A DNA stretch of 14,285 nt from Candidatus Bipolaricaulota bacterium (GTDB lineage: Bacteria; Bipolaricaulota; Bipolaricaulia; M55B111): positions 1-14,285 of the forward strand of contig JAGXLQ010000016.1 in NCBI GenBank assembly GCA_018334595.1. Direction: 5' to 3'. This document shows, piece after piece, positions 1 through 7,107 of the stretch (position 1 is its first letter; every line of letters begins with the position of its first letter). The notes beneath the pieces are model-generated. The model was not told the origin of the DNA. It searched no databases and saw nothing but the letters and a program-made list of their open reading frames with translations. The position numbers and the translations under genes are program-made.

Positions 1-43
1 CCGCTAGCGTTCATCCTGAGCCGGGATCATACCCTCTCAATTT
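1..43 (-). rRNA. rrs: 16S ribosomal RNA, 5' end only (partial)
   Basis: Read on the minus strand, these bases give the start of a bacterial 16S rRNA: AAATTGA, then AGGGTATGATCCCGGCTCAG, then GATGAACGCTAGCGG. This aligns with E. coli 16S positions ~1-42, with one extra base near position 7-8. It includes the 27F primer site and the hallmark GGCTCAG and GAACGCTAGCGG blocks. The gene runs off the left edge. The rRNA identity is supported by a promoter and a boxA-like element just upstream on the same strand. It differs from the usual bacterial sequence at E. coli positions 10 (A to G), 13 (U to A) and 20 (U to C). The mature 5' end near position 43 is inferred by alignment. Confidence 0.92.
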
Positions 44-69
44 AAGCTCAATCAGAACTACTTCCCATC

Positions 70-80
70 TGTCAAAGACC
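70..80 (-). promoter_or_regulatory. boxA-like antitermination element in the rRNA leader
   Basis: The minus strand reads GGTCTTTGACA between the inferred transcription start (~91) and the mature 16S 5' end (~43). It closely resembles the rRNA boxA element (TGCTCTTTAACA in E. coli), which binds NusB-NusE and protects untranslated rRNA transcripts from Rho. Placement in a 16S leader is the expected context. Function is inferred from similarity only. Confidence 0.65.
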
Positions 81-97
81 TTGGTTTGCGCCTAATG

Positions 98-126
98 ATA
101 ATATCTAAGAGTGGGGGGTTTTTCAA
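98..126 (-). promoter_or_regulatory. Promoter of the rRNA operon
   Basis: On the minus strand, a TTGAAA -35 box (121-126) is separated by exactly 17 nt from a TATTAT -10 box (98-103), a near-consensus sigma-70-type promoter. The expected start near position 91 leaves a leader of about 48 nt before 16S. The downstream stretch ATTAGGCGC is GC-rich, as seen in the discriminators of rRNA promoters under growth-rate control. No AT-rich UP element is evident upstream. The -35 box lies only ~30 bp past the holA stop codon, and no terminator is visible between them. Confidence 0.75.
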
Positions 127-156
127 GGGGAAACAGGGGTGAAAACCAATTAACAA

Positions 157-1113
157 TCATCTCTCAATAGCCGTCGGATGAAGGGCAAGTACTGCTCTGT
201 ACAGGGCATCCTCCGGTTTGGTCCGCCCAGTCTTCATCCGCACGTCCTCATCGTGTAACCTACATAACAGAGACAGGAGTTTCTCCAGGGACCTATCAGC
301 TAGCTGCCTCTTCTTCTTGGTCACCAGCCACTTGTAAACTCCGGTCCTGTTAGAGATTTCGGAGTTGGAAAGGCCCTGCGAGGACAGGTCCTTAACCTGT
401 AAATTCCTCCTGACCTCGTTGGCCAGCATGTAGAAGATCTTGTACGGGTCAGTCCCTCTTCGAAGGCTCTCCTCGAGAAGGGCAATTGCCCCCTCGACGT
501 CGCCGCCGAACAGGTCATCAAACAAATCGAACAACCTGTCCTTTCCCTGAGTCCAGACGACGTGCTTGAGCTCGTCGCGACCCAGGGGCTCCGAACCTTC
601 CTCCCTGTAGAGGCGCAACTTTTGAACTTCCTTTTCAACCCTGAGGAGATCCAGCTCCATAATCTGAGTGAACCATTTTTTTGCCCCGGAAGTAAGGCGG
701 ACGCCGTAGTCATTCAGAATACCGTTGACGAACCGGGGAAAGTTTTTCTTTGTGGGTTCGGAGAACTCCTGGGTAGATGCCTCCTTGGAAAGTCCCCTAT
801 ATAAGCTTGATCTTTTGGACAGAGAGTCGGATTCGAGCAACACCCTCTCGGTCTCGTACCGGTGGCTAAGGAGCAGCGAAACAACCGCTTTTTCGTCCTC
901 GATCTCGTCGGCCTGAGTAATCCTTATGATCTTTTCCTTGGAGAAGAGGGAGGGTCCCCCCAGGTGCTGGCCGAGTTCGGAGACCGTTATTTCCCCTCCC
1001 TCTAGCCTATAGTATTCGGGCTTCCCTATCTCCTTATACCAATCGCGCACGAGTTTTTTCGCAGCTTTTCTTCGTTGGTACGGTTCTCCAAAATAGAGTG
1101 CGAGTCGTTTCAT
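157..1113 (-). CDS. holA: DNA polymerase III, delta subunit
   Basis: HolA is the clamp-loader subunit that binds the beta sliding clamp and opens the ring so that it can be placed on primed DNA. The 318-residue length fits the family (~320-340). The start 'MKRLALYFGEPYQRRKAAKKL' matches the N-terminal pseudo-AAA+ domain, which lacks a working ATPase site. The family pattern continues with DLLRVEKEVQKLRLY (~154-168), the collar-domain block FDLFDDLFGGDVEGAIALLEE (~195-215), YKIFYMLANEVRRNLQ (~223-238) and the terminal segment with HDEDVRMKTGR and ALYRAVLAL. The ATG at 1113 has no good Shine-Dalgarno site, but a perfect TATAAT lies ~48 bp upstream. The gene is a single transcription unit, divergent from sat, and ends just before the rRNA promoter. 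Identity rests on overall pattern, since HolA has no catalytic motif. Confidence 0.9.
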   Translation of the reverse strand: MKRLALYFGEPYQRRKAAKKLVRDWYKEIGKPEYYRLEGGEITVSELGQHLGGPSLFSKEKIIRITQADEIEDEKAVVSLLLSHRYETERVLLESDSLSKRSSLYRGLSKEASTQEFSEPTKKNFPRFVNGILNDYGVRLTSGAKKWFTQIMELDLLRVEKEVQKLRLYREEGSEPLGRDELKHVVWTQGKDRLFDLFDDLFGGDVEGAIALLEESLRRGTDPYKIFYMLANEVRRNLQVKDLSSQGLSNSEISNRTGVYKWLVTKKKRQLADRSLEKLLSLLCRLHDEDVRMKTGRTKPEDALYRAVLALHPTAIER

Positions 1114-1160
1114 GGCTTGTTCACTTTTGGTTACATAGTTAGTCGATACCCAGCCCCGTC

Positions 1161-1166
1161 ATTATA
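1161..1166 (-). promoter_or_regulatory. Probable -10 box of the holA promoter
   Basis: The minus strand carries a perfect TATAAT here, which would start transcription near 1154 and give holA a leader of about 40 nt. The -35 region at 17-nt spacing reads ATGAAC and is a weak match. The box sits between two complementary 6-nt arms (GCCCCG at 1154-1159 and CGGGGC at 1192-1197), which may be coincidence. Confidence 0.5.
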
Positions 1167-1225
1167 CGACATGATAAAGGTAAGTTCATTGCGGGGCCAC
1201 CGTAAGTTTTTGTAGTCGAGAACTG

Positions 1226-1254
1226 TTGACATCGCCGTAATAGTTATAATAATT
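1226..1254 (+). promoter_or_regulatory. Promoter of the sat-cysC operon
   Basis: A perfect TTGACA -35 box lies at 1226-1231. The AT-rich stretch 1245-1254 offers AATAAT at 16-nt spacing or ATAATT at 17 nt; the perfect TATAAT at 1245-1250 is only 13 nt away and is less likely to pair with this -35. Transcription would begin near 1260, about 43 nt before the sat start codon. No sulfur-responsive operator or riboswitch could be recognised in the short leader. Confidence 0.65.
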
Positions 1255-1302
1255 TGGTTGTTAGTTCAAACTCAAGTAGGAATATTTAAGAGGTGAGGTC
1301 AA

Positions 1303-2460
1303 ATGCTTCCGCCACATGGGGGAAAGTTAGTCAACAGAGAGCCAAAATCGCCACGAACAAAGGAACACCTGCAGAAGAAGGCCGAAACTTTGCACACGAT
1401 AACGCTAAAGCCAGGAGAGGTCAAGCACCTCCAAAACATCGCACATGGCAGTTACAGCCCGTTAACGGGGTTTATGGGGAAGAACGACTTAAACAAGGTC
1501 GTAAAGGACAAGACGCTGGAGGACGGGACCGTCTGGACGGTCCCCATAGTCCTTGACGTATCACAGGAAAAAGCAGAGGAACTGGAGAATGAACGGCAGG
1601 TTGCTCTGCTCGACGAAGAAAACAGATACATCGGAATTCTCGACCTTGAAGAGATATATACCGTTGACAAAACCGAGGCTGCCGAAGGGCTCTTCGGCAC
1701 GACGGAGGAAGATCATCCGGGCGTGGTAAACTTCCTAGACAGGGATGAATACTTCATCGGCGGTCCGATCAAACTCATCCGCAGCGGGTTCGAAAAATTC
1801 TATAAATACTTGCTTAAGCCGGTTGAAACCAGGGTCCTGTTCAAGACTAAGGGATGGAAAAAAGTCGTCGGGTTCCAGACTAGAAACGTACCTCACCGGG
1901 GACATGAGTACTTGCAGAAGAGCGCACTGGAGGTAGTGGACGGCATCCTGATTCACCCGAAGATCGGCGAAAAAAAGGTCGGTGACTGGCAGGATAAAAT
2001 AATTCTTGAGTCCTACGACATACTGCTCGACCACTACTACCTTAAAGATCACGCGGTTATGAGCATCTTTCCTGCCGATATGTTCTACATGGGGCCAAGA
2101 GAAGCTGTATTTGACGCCATAGTCAGGAAAAACTACGGCTGTACGCACTTTATAGTTGGCAGGGACCACGCCGGAGTAGGTGACTACTACGGGGACTTCG
2201 ACGCACATAAGATATTCGACCAGCTCGCAGATATCGACATCGAACCGTTGACCTTTGACTACGCTTACTGGTGCAAGAAATGTGGCCAGATGGTCACCGA
2301 CAAGACCTGCCCCCATTCCATGGAGGACAGGATCGCACCCTCGGGAACTAAGATAAGGAGTCTGGTGAAAGAGGGCGACATTCCGCCGAAAGAGATCATG
2401 AGATCAGAAGTCGCAGCCTTCGTCGCTAACTCACCCTCTCCATTCGTTCAGGAGGTATAA
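1303..2460 (+). CDS. sat: Sulfate adenylyltransferase (ATP sulfurylase)
   Basis: The enzyme joins sulfate and ATP to make adenosine 5'-phosphosulfate (APS) and pyrophosphate in the cytoplasm. This is the single-chain Sat type, not the CysDN type. The 385 residues begin with a PUA-like domain (~1-170, with the block GSYSPLTGFM at 49-58) followed by the catalytic domain. The sulfate- and ATP-binding motif QTRNVPHRGHE (192-202) keeps the Gln, Arg and HxxH residues, and GRDHAG (286-291) is the second signature. Cys324, Cys327 and Cys336 with His338 form a probable zinc site, as in thermophile and sulfur-oxidiser enzymes. It lacks the C-terminal APS-kinase-like domain of fungal enzymes. The ATG is set by the Shine-Dalgarno AGGTGA at 1291-1296. 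cysC follows after one base, so the pair is an operon. Direction in vivo (assimilation, PAPS supply or dissimilation) cannot be read from sequence. Confidence 0.95.
   Translation: MLPPHGGKLVNREPKSPRTKEHLQKKAETLHTITLKPGEVKHLQNIAHGSYSPLTGFMGKNDLNKVVKDKTLEDGTVWTVPIVLDVSQEKAEELENERQVALLDEENRYIGILDLEEIYTVDKTEAAEGLFGTTEEDHPGVVNFLDRDEYFIGGPIKLIRSGFEKFYKYLLKPVETRVLFKTKGWKKVVGFQTRNVPHRGHEYLQKSALEVVDGILIHPKIGEKKVGDWQDKIILESYDILLDHYYLKDHAVMSIFPADMFYMGPREAVFDAIVRKNYGCTHFIVGRDHAGVGDYYGDFDAHKIFDQLADIDIEPLTFDYAYWCKKCGQMVTDKTCPHSMEDRIAPSGTKIRSLVKEGDIPPKEIMRSEVAAFVANSPSPFVQEV
2450..2456 (+). promoter_or_regulatory. Ribosome binding site of cysC inside the end of sat
   Basis: A perfect AGGAGGT lies within the last codons of sat, 5 nt before the cysC ATG. 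The sat stop and the cysC start are separated by one base, so translation of the two enzymes is probably coupled. Confidence 0.8.
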
Positions 2461-2461
2461 G

Positions 2462-3100
2462 ATGAGCGAAAAACAGGAGCAATTCAACAACTTTACGTTG
2501 TGGTTTACGGGACTGCCGTCATCGGGAAAGTCCACGGTCGCCAAGGCGGTGGAAAACGAACTGCGCAGGAGAGAGCTTAGAGTCGAAAACCTTGATGCCG
2601 ACGGGTTACGGAAAAACCTTCATCCGGACCTGGGTTTTTCCAAGGAGGAAAGAGGGATAAACAACCGCAGAATTGGATACATCTCCAAGTTGCTGACCAA
2701 AAACGACGTGGCCGTCATCGTAGCGGCCGTCTCTCCCTTCAAGGAGTACCGCCAGGTCGCCAGGGAGATGGTGGAGGAGGAAGGCCACTTCTACATGATT
2801 TACGTCGAGTGCTCCGTGGAAACATGTAAGAAGAGGGACCCCAAGGGCCTCTACGAGAAGGCGGAAAAGGGGATAATTCCTAAGTTTACCGGCGTTTCTC
2901 ATCCCTTTGAAGAGCCCCAAAAAGACGAATACGACTTGGCAGTTAACACGGAGAGCCTGGACCCTGACTCGGCAAAAGAAAAGGTGATACAGTTCCTATC
3001 AAACCAGGGAGTTTTCTCGGCCGTAGACAAATACACGGGGCTGAACGAGCACGAGGAGGAGGAAATAATGGACAGGCTAAAGAGGCTGGGATACCTCTAA
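2462..3100 (+). CDS. cysC: Adenylyl-sulfate kinase (APS kinase)
   Basis: CysC phosphorylates APS at the 3' position to give PAPS, the sulfate donor for sulfotransferases and for PAPS reductase. The P-loop GLPSSGKST (17-25) replaces the more usual GLSGAGKST but keeps the Gly, Lys and Ser/Thr residues. Other family blocks are LDADGLR (44-50), GFSKEERGINNRRIG (58-72), AAVSPFKEYRQVAREM (88-103, containing the conserved Ser91), RDPKGLYEKAEKG (125-137) and KFTGVSHPFEEP (141-152). At 212 residues it exceeds the common ~175-200. The excess is a C-terminal tail (~183-212) that ends in EEEEIMDRLKRLGYL, a helix with an LGYL end unlike the normal kinase C-terminus. It is translationally coupled to sat, so the two enzymes can pull the unfavourable Sat reaction forward. 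No reductase or sulfotransferase gene is nearby. Confidence 0.95.
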   Translation: MSEKQEQFNNFTLWFTGLPSSGKSTVAKAVENELRRRELRVENLDADGLRKNLHPDLGFSKEERGINNRRIGYISKLLTKNDVAVIVAAVSPFKEYRQVAREMVEEEGHFYMIYVECSVETCKKRDPKGLYEKAEKGIIPKFTGVSHPFEEPQKDEYDLAVNTESLDPDSAKEKVIQFLSNQGVFSAVDKYTGLNEHEEEEIMDRLKRLGYL

Positions 3101-3139
3101 ATAGGTCAGGTCATCCGGTCTAACAGTGGAGGGGCCGTC

Positions 3140-4414
3140 TTACGGTAAATCTATACCCACTTCTGGACCCAACAGGGACATATTTATCTCCGACTCCTCC
3201 AGCAGGCTTGTGGCCACGGACTTTATCTCTTCCTTGCTTACCGCATCTATTTTTTCGAGCACTTTACTTACTGACAATAATTCCGTCCCGTAGATGGAGC
3301 TAACGCCGAGTCTTCCCATTAGGGCCTCGTTGTTCTCCAATCCGAGAACCAGGTTACCCTTGGTCTTCTGCTTGGCCAGTTCTAGCTCCTCGTCGGTGAC
3401 GCAGTCCGTACTCAGATCCTCAAACTCCTGTATGACGAGGTCTCGGTACTTGTCCAGGTTGTCGGGGTCGATCGCCCCGTATACGTAAAACAACCCTGAA
3501 TCCGAGTAGTACTGAGTGTTACTCACCACGTGATAGGCGAGTCCCCGTTCCTTGCGCACCTTCCTAAACAACCTCGAACTCATTCCGTGACCGAGCAAGA
3601 CGTTAAGCATCTCGAGTGGATACCGCCTTTCGTCACTCCTGGGAATACCTTCAACGCCTATAACTACGTGTAGTTGATGGATGTCACGCAGCTGTCCGTT
3701 GATCTTCTCCTGGGCGGCAACTTCCCCCGGGCCCTCCCCACCATCCGGCGTGGACGGGCCCGAGGCGTCAAGGATATCCGCAAACTTAGCTCCGACCTGA
3801 TCGACCAGAAGTTCGAAGTTGAGCTTGCCCCCCGCAGTTACGGTAATCTTTTCGGGTCGTCTCAGTTGTGAAAATCGGTCCGCGGCCTCCTGCACCGTAA
3901 TCGACCTAACAGTTTCCTCCGTTCCCAACACGGGCCGGGCCAGCCCACTCTCTTCCCCCCATACGGTCTGTTCGAACAGGCGAATTGATTCCCGCTGGTG
4001 GTCGTCGTGAGATGAGTGGATCTCTTCGAGGACGACGTCCTTTTCTAACGTCATGTCCTCCTTATCGAAGGAGGGGTTTGAAACCAGGTCTGAGAGTATT
4101 GCAATCCCCCTGCCTATCGAATTCGGCAACAGCTGCAGAGACAAAAGCAAGAACTCGGTAGCGGTACTACCGTTAATCAGCCCTCCAATCCTGTCGACGT
4201 CGCTAGAAATCTCGTAAGCGGTCCTGTTTTCCGTCCCCCGGAACAGAAGATGCTCTATCAGGTGAGTAATTCCATATAATCCATCCGTTTCATCCCGGCT
4301 GCCGGAATCAAACCAGACGCCTAAAGAAACGGACTTTGAGGTCGGTACCTCTTCACCAATTACGGTTATTTTGTTCGACAGCGTCCGTCGAAAACAGCCG
4401 GGATATAGTTCCAT
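3140..4414 (-). CDS. M16-family zinc metallopeptidase (processing-peptidase-like)
   Basis: This is a member of the pitrilysin / mitochondrial processing peptidase beta-type family, zinc enzymes that degrade or process peptides inside a clam-shell chamber. At 424 residues it has the size of the bacterial single-subunit form that works as a dimer. The inverted zinc motif HLIEH (51-55) gives His51, the catalytic base Glu54 and His55. The third ligand is a Glu in VVLEEI (127-132), ~76 residues later as expected. The C-terminal half has GHGMSSRLFRKVRKERGLAY (275-294) with the substrate-binding Arg281 and Tyr294 pair. All active-site residues are therefore present. There is no signal peptide. The ATG lies one base after the pnp stop with no good Shine-Dalgarno site, so translation probably depends on ribosomes finishing pnp. 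The natural substrate is unknown. Confidence 0.92.
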   Translation of the reverse strand: MELYPGCFRRTLSNKITVIGEEVPTSKSVSLGVWFDSGSRDETDGLYGITHLIEHLLFRGTENRTAYEISSDVDRIGGLINGSTATEFLLLSLQLLPNSIGRGIAILSDLVSNPSFDKEDMTLEKDVVLEEIHSSHDDHQRESIRLFEQTVWGEESGLARPVLGTEETVRSITVQEAADRFSQLRRPEKITVTAGGKLNFELLVDQVGAKFADILDASGPSTPDGGEGPGEVAAQEKINGQLRDIHQLHVVIGVEGIPRSDERRYPLEMLNVLLGHGMSSRLFRKVRKERGLAYHVVSNTQYYSDSGLFYVYGAIDPDNLDKYRDLVIQEFEDLSTDCVTDEELELAKQKTKGNLVLGLENNEALMGRLGVSSIYGTELLSVSKVLEKIDAVSKEEIKSVATSLLEESEINMSLLGPEVGIDLP

Positions 4415-4415
4415 C

Positions 4416-6752
4416 TTAGTCAGATGAGACTAGTCTAAACTGATAACGATCCTTGTTGTCTATATTGATTAGCTCCACTTCTACTCTGTCGCCTGGTTTG
4501 ACGACGTCCTCGACCTTGCGAACGTAGTCCCGTGAGAGTTCAGAAATGTGTATCAGTCCGGTTTCTCCGTCTTTGGTCTCGATGAACGCCCCGAAGTCGG
4601 CCGTCCTCGTAACCTCTGCCTTGACTACGTCGCCTATCTCCAGTTGTTTTTCCTCTCCGGAACCATCTCCGGAACCATCTCCGGAACCATCAGCTATCCG
4701 CCTCATGTCCAGCCTGCCCTGCTCGTCCTGCCCAATTACCTCGACCTGAAGGGTGTCTCCCATGCTTACGATGTCGGTAACGTTATCAACGTAGCCGTCC
4801 GCAAGCTTGGACACGTGAACTAGACCCTCAGATTTATTCGGCAGTCGGACAAAGGCACCAAAGTCTTCGATCCTAACTACCTCTCCCTCAAACTTTTCCC
4901 CGACTTCTATCTCCCTGGTCATGTCCTGAATCATCTTTTTCGCCTTCTCGACGCCTTCTCTATTCACTCCGGAAAGCTTGACCGTGCCATCGTCATCTAT
5001 ATCTATCTCGGTCTCCGTCTCTTCCGTTAAGTCCCTGATCGTCCTTCCACCGGGACCGATTACCGTACCGATCTCGTCCTCGTCGATCGTAAATACTTCC
5101 ATCGCCGGCGCATGAGGGGAAACTTCAGTCCTCGGCTCGTCTATCACGGAATCCATGATATCAAGAACCTCCATGCGGGCATCGTGAGCCCTGCTTATCG
5201 CTTCTCTCATAATCTCTTCCGAGATACCGTCGACTTTGACGTCCAGCTGAAATGCGGTGACGCCGTCGCGGGTCCCCGCTACTTTAAAGTCCATATCGCC
5301 AAAGTGATCTTCCAGGCCCATGATATCGGTTAGTATCTGATAATCGCCATCCTCTTCCATGAGGCCGACGCCGATTCCCGCTACGGGCTTCTTTATCGGG
5401 GCTCCGGAATCCATAAGGGCTAGAGAGCCGCTACATACGGTCGCCATCGAAGAGGAACCGTTCGATTCCAGTATCTCCGAGACCACCCTGATGATGTACG
5501 GGAACTCCTCTTCATCAGGCAGCACAGGCAAAAGCGCAGTCTCCGCCATGTGTCCGTGTCCTCTTTCCCTTCTGCCTGGCGATCCCATATAGCCAGCTTC
5601 TCCCACCGAGTAAGGAGGGAAATTGTAGTGGAGCATGAATCTCTTACTGCCTTCGATAACCATGCCATCGATGCGCTGTTCGTCCTGCTTTGTGGTCCCC
5701 AACGTGGCCGTCCCCAGGCTCTGCGTCTCCCCCCGGGTAAACAGACTGGAACCATGTGCCCTGCTCAACAGACCGACTTCAACTTCGATTGGTCGTATTT
5801 CATCGGGGGCACGCCCGTCTATCCTTATTCCTTCTTTAACCGTTCTCTTTCTGACGAATTCCTTGTAGACATCTCCTACCCAGTCCTCTACTGCAGACTC
5901 CTCTTCTCCTGTCGCCTCTTCCGTGTCTAGACACTCTTCCTTTAGGGTCTCCTTGATCTCGTCGACCATCTCGTCCCTCTCCAGCTTGTCCTTCACGTTG
6001 GCGACCTTGGGGATTTCCTTCCTTGCTGCTTCGGTGACCTTCCGTTTTAATTCGCTTTCCTCTGACACTTCTTGTTCGTAGGAGGACTTCTTTTCCACCA
6101 ACTCGTTCTGAAAATCGATTAGCTCCTTTATCTTCTCATGAGCAAAGTTCACTGCTTCAATTACTACGTCATCGGGGACCTCTTTCATTCCCCCCTCGAC
6201 CATCGTCACGGCGTCGGCTGTACCAGCGACGGTGATATCCATATCGCTTTCTTCCCGTTGTTCGGCACTCGGGCTCATGACAAATTCGCCGTCTACCCTA
6301 CCGATCTGCACGCCGGCAATGGGCCCTAAAAAGGGTATATCCGATACGCTCAACGCAGCGGAGGCCCCCAGCATGCCCGCGATGCCCGGTGAAGAACCCT
6401 CGGTCGCCGAAAGCACCGTTACGACTATATGCAGTTCATCCATGTAACCATCCGGGAAGAGCGGACGGATCGGCCTATCGATCATTCTTGCATTTAACAC
6501 TGCCTTGTCGGAAGGCCTGCCCTCTCTCTTTATGAATCCACCTGGAATCTTTCCCCCTGCATAAAACTTCTCTTCGTAGTCAACTCTAAGCGGGAAATAA
6601 GGTTTGTCGCTTTCACCACCCGAGGTGGCAGTTACAAGTACCTTAGTATCTCCGAGGCTGCACACCACTGATCCGTTGGCCTGCTTGGCCATCTTTCCTG
6701 TTTCCAATTTAAAAACGTTACCGCCTACGGTCTTCTCCAATTGCTTAAACAT
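4416..6752 (-). CDS. pnp: Polyribonucleotide nucleotidyltransferase (PNPase) with two S1 domains
   Basis: PNPase degrades RNA from the 3' end using phosphate and can also add tails; it works as a trimer. Domain order is RNase PH 1 (~1-215, with GGFIKREGRP at 71-80), the all-alpha domain (~235-305), RNase PH 2 (~310-545, with phosphate-binding NGSSSMATVCSGSLALMDSG at 431-450 and catalytic GDMDFK at 485-490), KH (~550-613, GPGG at 566-569) and S1 (~617-686). Unlike the usual ~700-residue enzyme ending after one S1, this one is 778 residues. A 15-residue Gly/Ser/Asp linker (~688-702) leads to a second S1 domain (~706-775) with the signature DFGAFIETKDGETGLIHISEL. The Shine-Dalgarno GAGGTG (6758-6763) supports the ATG at 6752. 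It sits between rpsO and the M16 peptidase, a common bacterial arrangement. Confidence 0.97.
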   Translation of the reverse strand: MFKQLEKTVGGNVFKLETGKMAKQANGSVVCSLGDTKVLVTATSGGESDKPYFPLRVDYEEKFYAGGKIPGGFIKREGRPSDKAVLNARMIDRPIRPLFPDGYMDELHIVVTVLSATEGSSPGIAGMLGASAALSVSDIPFLGPIAGVQIGRVDGEFVMSPSAEQREESDMDITVAGTADAVTMVEGGMKEVPDDVVIEAVNFAHEKIKELIDFQNELVEKKSSYEQEVSEESELKRKVTEAARKEIPKVANVKDKLERDEMVDEIKETLKEECLDTEEATGEEESAVEDWVGDVYKEFVRKRTVKEGIRIDGRAPDEIRPIEVEVGLLSRAHGSSLFTRGETQSLGTATLGTTKQDEQRIDGMVIEGSKRFMLHYNFPPYSVGEAGYMGSPGRRERGHGHMAETALLPVLPDEEEFPYIIRVVSEILESNGSSSMATVCSGSLALMDSGAPIKKPVAGIGVGLMEEDGDYQILTDIMGLEDHFGDMDFKVAGTRDGVTAFQLDVKVDGISEEIMREAISRAHDARMEVLDIMDSVIDEPRTEVSPHAPAMEVFTIDEDEIGTVIGPGGRTIRDLTEETETEIDIDDDGTVKLSGVNREGVEKAKKMIQDMTREIEVGEKFEGEVVRIEDFGAFVRLPNKSEGLVHVSKLADGYVDNVTDIVSMGDTLQVEVIGQDEQGRLDMRRIADGSGDGSGDGSGEEKQLEIGDVVKAEVTRTADFGAFIETKDGETGLIHISELSRDYVRKVEDVVKPGDRVEVELINIDNKDRYQFRLVSSD
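4654..4691. repeat. 12-bp tandem repeat encoding the inter-S1 linker of PNPase
   Basis: Three perfect, adjacent copies of TCTCCGGAACCA (plus strand) occupy 4654-4689, and a further TC begins a fourth. On the coding strand each copy gives four residues of a Gly-Asp-Gly-Ser repeat, which forms the flexible hinge between the two S1 domains. Because the unit is a multiple of three, copy-number change by slippage would alter linker length without breaking the frame. Confidence 0.95.
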
Positions 6753-6775
6753 TATTACACCTCAATAACAACTAG

Positions 6776-7063
6776 TTACTTTTCTAGTTTACCTTTAATT
6801 CGAATATTCAATTCTTCCTTCAACTGGTTATATGCTTCCGAATCCTCTGTCTCCAGATAATTCAAGAATCTCTTCCGTTTCCCTACCATTTTCAATAGCC
6901 CTCGGCGTGAATGATGGTCCGAAGGATGGTCCCGTAAGTGTTCAGTTAGGTTGTTGATCTTCTTGGTCAATACTGCAACCTGCACCTGGGCTGATCCCGT
7001 GTCTTCTGAATGCTTGCCGTACTTTTCAATTAACTCCTGCTTCTCCGCTCTTGTAATTGACAT
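6776..7063 (-). CDS. rpsO: Small ribosomal subunit protein S15
   Basis: S15 is a primary binder of 16S rRNA that organises the central domain (platform) of the 30S subunit. Recognised by [15 protein letters not shown] (22-36), the [20 protein letters not shown] block (46-65) that contacts the rRNA three-way junction, FLNYL (66-70), and the end LNIRIKG. At 95 residues it is ~6 longer than the common 89, owing to a short basic tail ending in KLEK. The ATG at 7063 follows a good Shine-Dalgarno AGGAGTGA (7068-7075). It lies 44 bp after the upstream amidohydrolase gene and 23 bp before pnp on the same strand. S15 represses its own mRNA in several bacteria, but no clear pseudoknot could be assigned in this short leader. 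Confidence 0.97.
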   Translation of the reverse strand: MSITRAEKQELIEKYGKHSEDTGSAQVQVAVLTKKINNLTEHLRDHPSDHHSRRGLLKMVGKRKRFLNYLETEDSEAYNQLKEELNIRIKGKLEK

Positions 7064-7107
7064 TTAATCACTCCTATCCCCTTTCTCCCAGAGAGATACC
7101 TCCAGGA

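Noticed and set aside
1154..1197. GCCCCG / CGGGGC inverted repeat between holA and sat as a riboswitch or terminator
   Set aside because: Six-bp arms with a 32-nt loop, no T-run, and the holA -10 box in the loop; too weak to call.
1735..2316. 193-residue open frame on the minus strand opposite sat
   Set aside because: It lies wholly inside sat, whose motifs and operon position are clear; the antisense product resembles nothing and has no ribosome binding site of note. A shadow frame.
3101..3139. Bidirectional terminator between convergent cysC and the M16 peptidase gene
   Set aside because: No stem-loop with T-run could be found in the 39 bp.
4654..4691. Tandem repeats as a CRISPR or intergenic repeat array
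   Set aside because: Units are 12 bp, directly adjacent without spacers, and in frame inside pnp.
5550..5930. 126-residue plus-strand frame opposite pnp
   Set aside because: Antisense to conserved PNPase sequence; no independent evidence of coding.
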